Source of the DNA: Candidatus Ornithobacterium hominis
GTDB taxonomy: Bacteria; Bacteroidota; Bacteroidia; Flavobacteriales; Weeksellaceae
Assembly (NCBI RefSeq): GCF_951229915.1
Contig: NZ_OX579588.1
Coordinates: forward strand, 682,001 to 746,000
Direction of reading: 5' to 3'
DNA length: 64,000 bases
Position 1 is the first letter of the stretch. Each line of letters begins with the position of its first letter. Shown here piece by piece: positions 41,059-49,473 of this stretch. The notes under the pieces are model-generated. The model saw nothing but the letters and a program-made list of their open reading frames with translations, was not told the DNA's origin and searched no databases. The position numbers and the translations under genes were made by a program.

Positions 41059-42492
41059 ATGAATCTGAAAGAAGCTTTAAAAAATTTGGTTTTTAAAGAA
41101 ATTTCTAAAATCGCAGAAGAAATGAATGCTCCTGTTTTTGTGATTGGAGGTTTTGTACGAGATTTTTTGTTAAACCGAAGAGATAAAAAGGATGTAGACA
41201 TAGTGATAGAAGGGAGCGGCATAGAATTAGCTCAAAAGATAGCTCAAAATTTACCAGGTTCCTCTAAGGTCAAAGTTTTTAAAAGATTTGGTACAGCGAT
41301 GTTCCGTTACAAAGATATTGATTGGGAATTTGTTGGCGCACGCAAAGAAAGCTATAGCGAAAATAGCCGAAAACCTGCGGTAGAAAATGGAAGTATAGAA
41401 GATGACCAAATGCGCAGGGACTTCACAATCAATGCTTTGGCGATTTCGCTTAATGAAAGCAACTACGGGGAATTTATAGACCCGTTTGGCGGGTTTCAAG
41501 ATTTGGAAAATAAAATTATTCGCACACCGCTAGCCCCAGAAATCACTTATTCAGACGACCCATTACGCATGATGCGCGCTATCAGGTTTGCTGCTCAGCT
41601 TGACTTTGATATTGAAGCAAAATCATTCCAAGCGATAAAAGAAAATGCGCAGCGAATGGAAATTTTGTCAAAGGAAAGAGTCATGGCTGAATTTAATAAG
41701 ATTATGCTGACAAGGCGACCTTCCTACGGATTGAAATTATTGGAAAAATCAGGTTTACTAGATTTTATTTTGCCAGAGCTTTTAGCACTCAAAGGCATTG
41801 AAGAAATAGACGGACAAACGCACAAAGATAACTTTTGGCACACGCTAGAAGTGGTAGATAATATTAGCCAAACGACAGGAAATCTTTGGCTACGTTGGGC
41901 GGCTTTGTTACACGATATTGGCAAAGCTCCGACCAAAAAATTTGATAAAAAAATAGGTTGGACTTTTCATAATCATGAATTTGTGGGGAGTAAATTGATT
42001 CCAGGCATTTTCAGGCGTTTGAGATTGCCAATGGGGGGGGAGATGAAGTATGTGAAAAAAATGGTGATGCTCAGCTCACGCCCGATTCCGTTGATAAGCG
42101 ATGAGGTGAGTGACTCAGCTCTGCGACGTCTTTTGTTTGATGCAGGAGATGATTTAGAAGATTTATTTCTGCTGTGTAAAGCGGACATCACGACCAAGAA
42201 TAAGGCAAAACAGCAACGTTTTCAGCAGAATTTTGAAAAAGTAGAGCGGAAAATTATAGATTTAGAGGAAAGAGACCAAATCCGTAACTTTCAGCCACCC
42301 GTTAGTGGAGAAGATATCATGCAGCTATTCGATATTCAGCCGTGTAGAGAGGTGGGAGTTTTAAAGAATAAAATTAAAGAAGCAATTCTAGATGGCAAAA
42401 TTGAAAATGAGAGAAATGCTGCGCTAGTTTTTATGGAAAAAGAGGGGGGGGAATTAGGCTTAAAACTTGCTAAAACATATCAGAAATCGTAA
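41059..42492 (+). CDS. cca: CCA tRNA nucleotidyltransferase with HD domain
   Basis: Adds or repairs the 3' CCA of tRNAs, needed here because neither visible tRNA encodes CCA. The head has FVIGGFVRDFLLNRRDKKDVDIVIEG-type residues (GGFVRD and the DVD metal pair), RRDFTINA and DPLRMMRAIRFAAQ. A C-terminal HD phosphohydrolase domain has ALLHDIGKAPT and HNHEFVG. 477 residues. Two G8 runs (42033-42040 and 42444-42451) lie in the coding sequence. Confidence 0.92.
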   Translation: MNLKEALKNLVFKEISKIAEEMNAPVFVIGGFVRDFLLNRRDKKDVDIVIEGSGIELAQKIAQNLPGSSKVKVFKRFGTAMFRYKDIDWEFVGARKESYSENSRKPAVENGSIEDDQMRRDFTINALAISLNESNYGEFIDPFGGFQDLENKIIRTPLAPEITYSDDPLRMMRAIRFAAQLDFDIEAKSFQAIKENAQRMEILSKERVMAEFNKIMLTRRPSYGLKLLEKSGLLDFILPELLALKGIEEIDGQTHKDNFWHTLEVVDNISQTTGNLWLRWAALLHDIGKAPTKKFDKKIGWTFHNHEFVGSKLIPGIFRRLRLPMGGEMKYVKKMVMLSSRPIPLISDEVSDSALRRLLFDAGDDLEDLFLLCKADITTKNKAKQQRFQQNFEKVERKIIDLEERDQIRNFQPPVSGEDIMQLFDIQPCREVGVLKNKIKEAILDGKIENERNAALVFMEKEGGELGLKLAKTYQKS

Positions 42493-42495
42493 AAA

Positions 42496-42990
42496 ATGAA
42501 TTTGAAAATTAGGGTTATTTTAGATGCCAAGAAAGATGTATTTCGAGACATTCAAATAAGTGGAAAACAAAATCTTTTGTCATTTCATCGTATTGTAAAA
42601 GAAGCTTTTGATTTAGAAGGAGAAGAAATGGCGTCGTTCTATTTGTCGAACGAAAACTGGTTTCAGGGAAGTGAAATTCCTTTAGAAAATATCTTTGATG
42701 AAGAAGGAGGTGAGACGATGGCAAAAATTCAGCTCAATGAAGTTATGGGGCAAGTCGGAAGGCGAATGATTTATGTCTATGATTTCTTTAATATGTGGAC
42801 ATTTTTTTGTGAAACGATTGAACGTGATGAAAAAGAAGCAGCTACAGCGGTCGTTTATTCTTACGGTAAAATGCCAGATAAAGCCCCTGTGAAGGATACT
42901 ATGGATTTCTTTATAGAGGAAAATGAGGATGAAATATCTCCAAAACGCGATGATATTTTTGATGATGATGATTTTAATGAATATTATTAA
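42496..42990 (+). CDS. PRiA4_ORF3-like (plasmid pRiA4b ORF-3) family protein
   Basis: 164 residues, soluble. IQISGKQNLLSFHRIVKEAF and FYLSNENWFQGSEI match the PF07929 fold, with a D/E-rich tail (ENEDEISPKRDDIFDDDDF). The family occurs both on chromosomes and next to transposases; its function is unknown. It sits 4 bp after cca and 4 bp before ribE, so it belongs to that operon. Confidence 0.75.
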   Translation: MNLKIRVILDAKKDVFRDIQISGKQNLLSFHRIVKEAFDLEGEEMASFYLSNENWFQGSEIPLENIFDEEGGETMAKIQLNEVMGQVGRRMIYVYDFFNMWTFFCETIERDEKEAATAVVYSYGKMPDKAPVKDTMDFFIEENEDEISPKRDDIFDDDDFNEYY

Positions 42991-42993
42991 ATC

Positions 42994-43581
42994 ATGTTTA
43001 CAGGAATTATAGAAGATATAGGTGAAGTTGTAGAAATTCAACAAAAAGACTCTAACGTGACGTATCGTATCCAATCTCCATTGGCACAAGAGCTCAAGAT
43101 AGACCAAAGCTTAGCACACGATGGCGTTTGCTTGACTGTAGTGCGCCTATGGGAGGATGCCTATGCTGTGACGGCGATAGAGGAAACTTTGAAGCGAACA
43201 AATTTAAAAGCATATCAAGTTGGAACAAAAGTGAATTTAGAAAGAGCTCTCAAAATAAATGCTCGTCTTGATGGGCATGTGGTGCAAGGACACGTGGACC
43301 AAGTGGGGAAAATCAAAAGCATAGAAGATAAAGACGGTAGCTGGTTGATAAATGTGGTGTATGAAGATGCTAAATTTATAACGGTAGAGAAAGGCTCTAT
43401 TTGCTTGAATGGTATTAGCTTAACGATTGTAGATTCGCACGAAAATGGCTTTAGCGTAGCCATAATCCCCTACACATGGGAACACACGAACTTGAAAGAT
43501 AAAAAAGTAGGCGATTTGCTAAATATTGAATTTGATATTTTAGGAAAATATGTTCAAAAATTAACCTTGAATGCGTGCTAG
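42994..43581 (+). CDS. ribE: Riboflavin synthase alpha chain
   Basis: Dismutates two lumazines to riboflavin. It has two tandem lumazine-binding barrels: MFTGIIEDIGEVVEI with AHDGVCLTVV in the first, and LDGHVVQGHVDQVGKI with GSICLNGISLTIVD in the second. At 195 residues it has normal length. No FMN riboswitch was seen upstream; the gene lies inside an operon. Confidence 0.95.
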   Translation: MFTGIIEDIGEVVEIQQKDSNVTYRIQSPLAQELKIDQSLAHDGVCLTVVRLWEDAYAVTAIEETLKRTNLKAYQVGTKVNLERALKINARLDGHVVQGHVDQVGKIKSIEDKDGSWLINVVYEDAKFITVEKGSICLNGISLTIVDSHENGFSVAIIPYTWEHTNLKDKKVGDLLNIEFDILGKYVQKLTLNAC

Positions 43582-45031
43582 AGAGAGTTTTTTAGACAAG
43601 CTGTTCATTAGAGATAAAATTTATCTTGCCTTAATTTTAGTCATTGTTGTGCTCACAAGCTTATTTGGAGTTCTGATTTTTTTTTACTTTCAGTCCATTT
43701 CAAAAAATTATCATGAAAACCGCTTAGCTCGGAAAGAAAAAAACATCATAGAAACAATTGATTATCTGATTTCTGAATTTCCACAAAATGTTACAGAAGA
43801 AAACGTAAAAGATATTTTTGAAAACAACATTTATAAATATTCTGACATTAATGATATTCACATCAATATTTATGATTTAAAAGGGGAACTCTTGATAAGT
43901 TCCCAAAGTGGGAATAGCAAAGACATTCACTTTGTGCCAGGAAAGGTGATGCAAATTCTAAGTCTGAAAAATGATCGTGTAGAAATGGTACAAAAATCAG
44001 GGAAAAACACATACATCAGAATTTATTCTTATTTATATAATATTAATCATCAGCCTATTGCGATTATTAATTTACCTTATCTGCACGACGATTCTTATCA
44101 AAAAGATGAATTTTATGATTTACTTATTAAGTTTCTAGTCTTGGTATCAGTGATTATGATTGTTGGTTTAGTTATTTCGTATTGGTTGTCAAAAAGCATT
44201 GCCTCACGCCTAGATGAAATCGCCGAAAAATTAGTCAAAACTGATGTAGTGAAACTAAATCGCCCATTACAATACCGTGGCAAAGATGAAATCAGTCCGC
44301 TAGTTAATTCCTATAACAATATGTTGGTTAAACTAAACGAGCAGTCAGAACTATTGCTAAAACTCGAGCGGGAAGAAACCTGGCGAGAAGCAGCGAAACA
44401 AGTAGCTCATGAGCTGAAAAATCCATTAACGCCAATGCGCTTGCAAATGCAGAGTTTTCAACGAAAATTTGATAAAAATTTACCCGATATAGAAGAAAGA
44501 GTAAAAGATTTCACTGAGAGTATGATTAATCAAATTGATGTCATCGATAGAATTTCTCAAGCCTTTTCAGATTATACCAAAATGCCAGTACGGAAAGACC
44601 AAAAAATAGATGTTTGTGAAGAAGTCGAGAAAACTTTAGATATATTTGATGAAGAAATGGTTAGCTTTCACAAATTAAATGAACCGATTTATATTTATTA
44701 TGACCCAACTTATTTATCACGAATCGTGACTAATTTGGTCAAAAACTCGATGCAGGCCGTTCCGTTTGGCACAAAACCTCAGATAGAGGTCACCCTAATG
44801 TCCAATCAAGAAGTTTTAATTTTAAAGATAAAAGATAATGGAACAGGGGTTAGCGATGAGGTAAAAGATAAGCTATTTGAACCTAAGTTTACAACCAAAA
44901 GTTCGGGTAGCGGCCTAGGTTTGCCAGTCGTCAAAAAAATGATAGAAGAATACAACGGAAGCATTAAATTTGAAAATAATATTGATAAAGGAGTTACATT
45001 TACCATTCAACTTCCTTTGAGAAATAAATAA
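43571..45031 (+). CDS. Membrane sensor histidine kinase (NtrY-like)
   Basis: 486 residues. Transmembrane helices lie at ~17-40 and ~188-210 and flank an extracytoplasmic sensor of ~145 residues. A HAMP segment is followed by the H-box AAKQVAHELKNPLTPMRLQM (His280), an N-box NLVKNSMQAVP, DNGTGVSDEV, and GSGLGLPVVKKMIE as G-box. The NPLTPMR form is typical of NtrY-type kinases. It overlaps ribE by 11 bp. No response regulator is adjacent, so it is orphan in this view. Confidence 0.9.
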   Translation: MRARESFLDKLFIRDKIYLALILVIVVLTSLFGVLIFFYFQSISKNYHENRLARKEKNIIETIDYLISEFPQNVTEENVKDIFENNIYKYSDINDIHINIYDLKGELLISSQSGNSKDIHFVPGKVMQILSLKNDRVEMVQKSGKNTYIRIYSYLYNINHQPIAIINLPYLHDDSYQKDEFYDLLIKFLVLVSVIMIVGLVISYWLSKSIASRLDEIAEKLVKTDVVKLNRPLQYRGKDEISPLVNSYNNMLVKLNEQSELLLKLEREETWREAAKQVAHELKNPLTPMRLQMQSFQRKFDKNLPDIEERVKDFTESMINQIDVIDRISQAFSDYTKMPVRKDQKIDVCEEVEKTLDIFDEEMVSFHKLNEPIYIYYDPTYLSRIVTNLVKNSMQAVPFGTKPQIEVTLMSNQEVLILKIKDNGTGVSDEVKDKLFEPKFTTKSSGSGLGLPVVKKMIEEYNGSIKFENNIDKGVTFTIQLPLRNK

Positions 45032-45035
45032 TTTC

Positions 45036-45530
45036 ATGATTTATAAAACAAAAATTAAAGTGAGGTGGTCAGACTTGGACGCTAATCAGCATTTAGCCAA
45101 TTCTCAATTTCTAAACTTCACTTCAGCAGCTAGAATGGAAGCTTTAGAATTCTGTGGATTGCCCTTGCATCGCTTGTATGAACTTCACCGAGGGCCAGTC
45201 ATTTTAGAAGAAAAAATCAATTATTACAAAGAAGTCATGCCAGGTAGTACTTTGATTATTCACACAGAAATTGATGGTTTTTCATCTAATGGAGTACTTT
45301 TTAGCTTCAAGCAAAATATTTATTCAGAAGAAGGTTTACACCATGCGCATGCCACTTTATTTGGATGTTGGCTCAATATGCAAGAGCGTAAAATGGCGAA
45401 GGATTTGCCCGAAGAAATGCTTGAGAGTTTAAAAAAAATTCTGTCTAAAAATGCAAGAGAGCTAAACTTTCAAGATATTAAAAAATTAAACCCCAAGCCC
45501 CAAAATATTCATTTAGAAGAATTATTATAA
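45036..45530 (+). CDS. Hotdog-fold acyl-CoA thioesterase
   Basis: 164 residues, 4HBT-like. The RWSDLDANQHLANSQFLNFT motif includes the conserved Asp, as in YbgC/FadM enzymes that hydrolyse acyl-CoA or hydroxybenzoyl-CoA thioesters. The substrate is unknown. It is in the ribE-kinase-thiL run of genes with only 4 bp to the kinase. Confidence 0.82.
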   Translation: MIYKTKIKVRWSDLDANQHLANSQFLNFTSAARMEALEFCGLPLHRLYELHRGPVILEEKINYYKEVMPGSTLIIHTEIDGFSSNGVLFSFKQNIYSEEGLHHAHATLFGCWLNMQERKMAKDLPEEMLESLKKILSKNARELNFQDIKKLNPKPQNIHLEELL

Positions 45531-45544
45531 AAAAAATAAAAATC

Positions 45545-46627
45545 ATGTTTCAAGATAAAGACCTACAACGCACGCCACTTTCTGAAATAGGAGAATTTGG
45601 AATGATAGATCGCATTCAGTCATCATTCAAAAACACACAACCTACGACACAACTCGGGATTGGGGACGACTGCGCCATTATCGACTATGGCGAAAAAGCC
45701 ATGCTGATATCTACTGACATGTTGACCGAAGGCGTTCATTTCAATTTAGCTTATGTGCCACTCAAGCATCTGGGTTATAAAGCGATAGCGAGCAGTGTAA
45801 GTGATGTTTGTGCCATGAATGCGTTGCCTCAGCAGGTTTTGGTGAGTTTTGCAGTTTCAGATCGATTTCCTGTAGAGGCCATTGATGAATTATTTGCAGG
45901 AATGCTCATCGCTTGCCAAAAATATGAAATTGATTTGGTAGGAGGAGACACGACTGCATCTAAAGCAGGTTTAGTCATCAATGTGACGGCAATAGGTTCT
46001 TGTGATAAAGAAAAAATTGTGACTAGAAAGGGAGCTAGAGAAAATGACCTTTTGGTTGTTTCAGGAGATTTAGGTTCTGCATATTTCGGTCTACAAATTT
46101 TGGAGAGAGAAAATGAGGTGTACAAGGTCAACCCCAATGTTCAGCCCGATTTACGCCCCTACGATTATCTCATTGGTCGCCAGCTCAAGCCCGAAGCACG
46201 TTTGGATATCATAAAACTTTTAGAGAAATTAAACGTGAAACCCACCGCGATGATTGATGTTTCTGACGGATTAGCATCAGAGATTTTACACCTTTCGCAG
46301 CAGAGCAAAGTAGGCTTTACCCTTGATGAAGAAAAAATTCCACTAGACCAGCAAGTCATTTCAGCAGGAGAAGAATTTGAGCTGAACGCTAGCATTGCAG
46401 CGCTCAATGGCGGAGAGGATTATGAATTACTCTTTACCATAAAGCAAGAAGATTACGATAAAATCAAAGGCAACCCTCATTTCACAGTCATCGGTTTTGC
46501 CAATGATTTGCAGGCAGGGAATCATTTAGTGGCTCGTGGTAGTAATATTAAAATCCCTTTAACTTCGCAGGGTTGGGACGCTTTCTATCAATACCAAAAA
46601 AATGTAAAAAATGCCGAAGAAGAGTAA
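45545..46627 (+). CDS. thiL: Thiamine-monophosphate kinase
   Basis: Phosphorylates TMP to the cofactor TPP. Motifs are GIGDDCAII, LISTDMLTEGVHFNLAYVPL, VSDVCAMNALPQQVLVS, DLVGGDTT, IDVSDGLASEI and LNGGEDYELLFT. At 360 residues it is slightly longer than E. coli ThiL. The last 17 bp overlap the next small gene. Confidence 0.95.
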   Translation: MFQDKDLQRTPLSEIGEFGMIDRIQSSFKNTQPTTQLGIGDDCAIIDYGEKAMLISTDMLTEGVHFNLAYVPLKHLGYKAIASSVSDVCAMNALPQQVLVSFAVSDRFPVEAIDELFAGMLIACQKYEIDLVGGDTTASKAGLVINVTAIGSCDKEKIVTRKGARENDLLVVSGDLGSAYFGLQILERENEVYKVNPNVQPDLRPYDYLIGRQLKPEARLDIIKLLEKLNVKPTAMIDVSDGLASEILHLSQQSKVGFTLDEEKIPLDQQVISAGEEFELNASIAALNGGEDYELLFTIKQEDYDKIKGNPHFTVIGFANDLQAGNHLVARGSNIKIPLTSQGWDAFYQYQKNVKNAEEE

Positions 46628-46898
46628 ACTCATTTTACCACGAAAACTTTTAGTCGCTCTCTCCGGCTTTGGTTTAGCAATGTGGTTTGGCGCTTATTTC
46701 CATTGGCAAGAAAATAAAGTTGACGACATCAACTGGATGTTGATTTTTGCAGCCATTTTCACTTTAGTTTCATTAGTCGCGCTTTGGGTCGACCTCTATA
46801 GAAATCCTGATAGTAAAAGGAAAATATGGCTGTTTTTCAGTCTAGGTTTACCCATTTTCATTCCGTTTTTTTACTTTATCAAACGAGAAGAATTCTAA
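46611..46898 (+). CDS. Small membrane protein of unknown function
   Basis: 95 residues with three hydrophobic stretches (LLVALSGFGLAMWFGAYF, MLIFAAIFTLVSLVALWV, LFFSLGLPIFIPFFYFI) separated by charged loops. No family recognised. Its ATG lies inside thiL, so translation is probably coupled. Confidence 0.6.
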   Translation: MPKKSKLILPRKLLVALSGFGLAMWFGAYFHWQENKVDDINWMLIFAAIFTLVSLVALWVDLYRNPDSKRKIWLFFSLGLPIFIPFFYFIKREEF

Positions 46899-46901
46899 AA
46901 A

Positions 46902-46920
46902 TTTTTTAAGCCTTAAAAAA
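46902..46920. terminator. Perfect palindromic terminator between convergent genes
   Basis: A perfect TTTTTTAAGCCTTAAAAAA fills the 24-bp gap between stops at 46898 and 46923. Confidence 0.65.
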
Positions 46921-46922
46921 AA

Positions 46923-47915
46923 TCATTTATTTTCTAAGCGGATGACTGCATTATTTTTTTCATCGGTGAACAAGCGGTAATTATAGCATCGCTTGCCAGC
47001 AATGATAGTGATACGAGCAGTATTAGGTGGAATATCACCCAAATTATTTGCCACAAAAACTAACTTATTATTTTCCTTCAGATTAAGTTTAAATTGATAT
47101 TCTTTAGATTCATGTGTAATTCTCACATTACCAGCTAGTAATCTATCGTTAAGGAAAATACTAACCGTATCATTATCCTCTTCGCCATAGTCTCGAATTA
47201 GCAAGGTAACTTCCTCAACATCTTTTAGCGTAATATGTGCAAGTAGACGGTTGTTACGCTCTTTTTTCTTTTCAAAAATGCCATTATCTATAATTTCGGG
47301 CAAAGAAAATTCTTTATTTTTCCCTTCTCGTTGAGATGAGGTTTTTTCATTATTTCCTTCAGAAGCAGAAGATTCATTCAATTCTGGAAACTCAGACTTC
47401 TGCAATTTCATTTCTTCCTCCGTCATCGTATTGGGCGCACCAAGCGTATAGACAGTATATTTATCATCCACTTTCACATACACGACCATATTTTTTTCAT
47501 GAGGGAAATTAAAACCACGCATTTTAAATAAATGCTCAAAAGGATTACCCAACTCCCTTTTATCTTCTATTGGCGTGATGGTTTGCGTCCCCATCAGGAA
47601 CTCTTTTCCGTTCTCAGTATAGTAATGCAGATTATAATCGGTAGCTTCGTGCCCAGCCGATTTATCAATCAATTCCACATCTTTCCCAGTAAAGGTTTGC
47701 GTACCAGGATTAAATTTTGCCTCTACAAAATGACGACAAAAACCTTGATTTTCAGTATCATATGAATGTCCGGCATAAATGTTTTTTTGATTTTGAATTA
47801 AATTTAATTCAGCGTAGTAGCCGCTATCCATATTTCCGTAGATGACCCAGCGCCCCGTGAGATCTTGCGCTTGGCTTAAAATTCCGATAAGTAAAAAAAA
47901 TAAAAGCTTCTTCAT
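46923..47915 (-). CDS. Exported protein of unknown function
   Basis: 330 residues. The start at 47915 gives a signal peptide (MKKLLFFLLIGILSQAQDL). Residues ~20-150 look like a beta-rich lipocalin-like unit (GRWVIYGNMDSGYYAELNLI, IYAGHSYDTENQGFCRHFV). A low-complexity Ser/Glu/Lys linker (~175-200) and a second beta domain (LLIRDYGEEDNDTVSIFLND) follow. I assign no function. A longer upstream start is unlikely because it precedes the signal peptide. Confidence 0.7.
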   Translation of the reverse strand: MKKLLFFLLIGILSQAQDLTGRWVIYGNMDSGYYAELNLIQNQKNIYAGHSYDTENQGFCRHFVEAKFNPGTQTFTGKDVELIDKSAGHEATDYNLHYYTENGKEFLMGTQTITPIEDKRELGNPFEHLFKMRGFNFPHEKNMVVYVKVDDKYTVYTLGAPNTMTEEEMKLQKSEFPELNESSASEGNNEKTSSQREGKNKEFSLPEIIDNGIFEKKKERNNRLLAHITLKDVEEVTLLIRDYGEEDNDTVSIFLNDRLLAGNVRITHESKEYQFKLNLKENNKLVFVANNLGDIPPNTARITIIAGKRCYNYRLFTDEKNNAVIRLENK

Positions 47916-47997
47916 GGAATCTAAATTTACATACTTATTGCAAAGCAATGGATAAATTAACGAATTTTAGTAATTTTACCATTAAAGAAAGTTGATT

Positions 47998-48855
47998 ATG
48001 ATTTTATCGATGACTGGCTATGGGCAAGCAGAAGCAATTCTGCAAAATAAAAAATATAGCATAGATATTAAAACCCTCAATAGCAAAAATTTAGATTTGA
48101 ACATTCGGCTCAGTGCTGAACTAAGAAGCTTAGAACCCGAAATTCGCCAAGCAGTGGCAGATAAACTGAAGCGGGGGAAAATAGACGTTTTTATAAACAA
48201 TAGCATTGTGAACATTCTCTCTGCTACAGAAATCAATGAAAATTTAATTTTGGCATTTGTGCAGAAATTTAAAGCGATGATGCCTGAAATTGATGAAAAT
48301 ACCGCTTTTCAACAAGCTATGCGAATGCCAGATGTGATTACTTCACCCGATATTGAATTCAGTGAAGTCGAAATTCAAAAATTTTTTAAAGCCTTAGAAA
48401 ATGCACTCGAAAATGTGACCACCTTTAGAGAAAAAGAAGGCTTGGAATTACAAAAAGATTTTAAAATTAGAATTGAGAAAATTCAAAAACTGAATCAGAA
48501 AACAGAAGAATTTGAAGGAGAAAGAATTCAAGGAATTCGCGAAAGAATGACTACCGCGATAGAAAAAGTAGAAGGCGCAGACCACAGCCGATTGGAACAA
48601 GAGTTGATTTATTATTTAGAAAAACTAGATGTGACAGAAGAAAAAGTCCGCTTGGCAAACCATTGCAACTATTTTCTAGAAACGCTAAATTTACCCGAAA
48701 GTAACGGGAAGAAATTAAACTTCATTTTGCAAGAAATCGGGCGAGAAATAAACACCCTGGGTTCAAAATCAAATCATGCCAAAATGCAAAAAATAGTGGT
48801 GGAAATGAAAGATGAATTGGAGAAAATAAAAGAGCAAATTCTAAATATTTTGTAA
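47998..48855 (+). CDS. yicC: YicC-family endoribonuclease
   Basis: Stress-induced RNase family. SMTGYGQAEA at the N-terminus, DIKTLNSKNLDLNIRLSAEL, and a C-terminal DUF1732 with RLEQELIYYLEKLDVTEEKV, KLNFILQEIGREINTLGSKS and EKIKEQILNIL-type ends. The preferred start is ATG 47998 (MILSMTGYG). An internal palindrome copy (48385) encodes KFFKALENA. Its stop touches the ATG of gmk; the yicC-gmk pairing is common. Confidence 0.92.
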   Translation: MILSMTGYGQAEAILQNKKYSIDIKTLNSKNLDLNIRLSAELRSLEPEIRQAVADKLKRGKIDVFINNSIVNILSATEINENLILAFVQKFKAMMPEIDENTAFQQAMRMPDVITSPDIEFSEVEIQKFFKALENALENVTTFREKEGLELQKDFKIRIEKIQKLNQKTEEFEGERIQGIRERMTTAIEKVEGADHSRLEQELIYYLEKLDVTEEKVRLANHCNYFLETLNLPESNGKKLNFILQEIGREINTLGSKSNHAKMQKIVVEMKDELEKIKEQILNIL

Positions 48856-49437
48856 ATGAGAAATGGAGATAGCACGGGGAAAATGATAATTTTTTCGGCA
48901 CCAAGTGGCTCTGGGAAAACGACATTGGTTCGCCATTTGCTCGACCAAAGAAATGATTTAGAATTTTCTATTTCCTGCACCACAAGACCACCAAGAGGGC
49001 TGGAAAAACACGGGATTGATTATTATTTTCTAAGCACAGAAGAATTTAAAAAATGCATAGAAAATGAAGATTTTGCTGAATGGGAAGAAGTCTATAGCGA
49101 GCGATTTTACGGCACACCACATAGTGAAATCGAGCGGATTTGGCGCACGGGGAAAAACGTGATTTTTGATATAGATGTGGTAGGTGGCATTAATTTGAAG
49201 AAAAAATTCAGAGAGAAAGCCCTTTCGATTTTTGTGAAACCGCCCGATTTAGAAACCTTGGGAAAAAGACTTTCTGCCCGAAACACCGATTCGCCCGAGG
49301 ATTTAAAAATCAGAATAGATAAAGCAGCTAAGGAATTGACTTACCAAGATCAATTTGATTGTGTGATTGTAAACGATGATTTAGACACAGCTAAAAAAGA
49401 AATTGAAAATAAAATTGAAAAATTTCTAAAGCCTTAG
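48856..49437 (+). CDS. gmk: Guanylate kinase
   Basis: Phosphorylates GMP to GDP. The P-loop SAPSGSGKTTLV, the GMP-binding SCTTRPPRGLE and HGIDYYFLS, and FDIDVVGG are present. 193 residues, full length. The gene ends in a palindrome variant (49420-49440) that encodes the terminal KFLKP. Confidence 0.96.
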   Translation: MRNGDSTGKMIIFSAPSGSGKTTLVRHLLDQRNDLEFSISCTTRPPRGLEKHGIDYYFLSTEEFKKCIENEDFAEWEEVYSERFYGTPHSEIERIWRTGKNVIFDIDVVGGINLKKKFREKALSIFVKPPDLETLGKRLSARNTDSPEDLKIRIDKAAKELTYQDQFDCVIVNDDLDTAKKEIENKIEKFLKP

Positions 49438-49473
49438 AATATCTATTAAAAAAAATTAAACAGAATCTCAAAA

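Noticed and set aside
42994..43000. FMN riboswitch before ribE
   Set aside because: Only 3 bp separate ribE from the preceding gene; no RFN element was seen.
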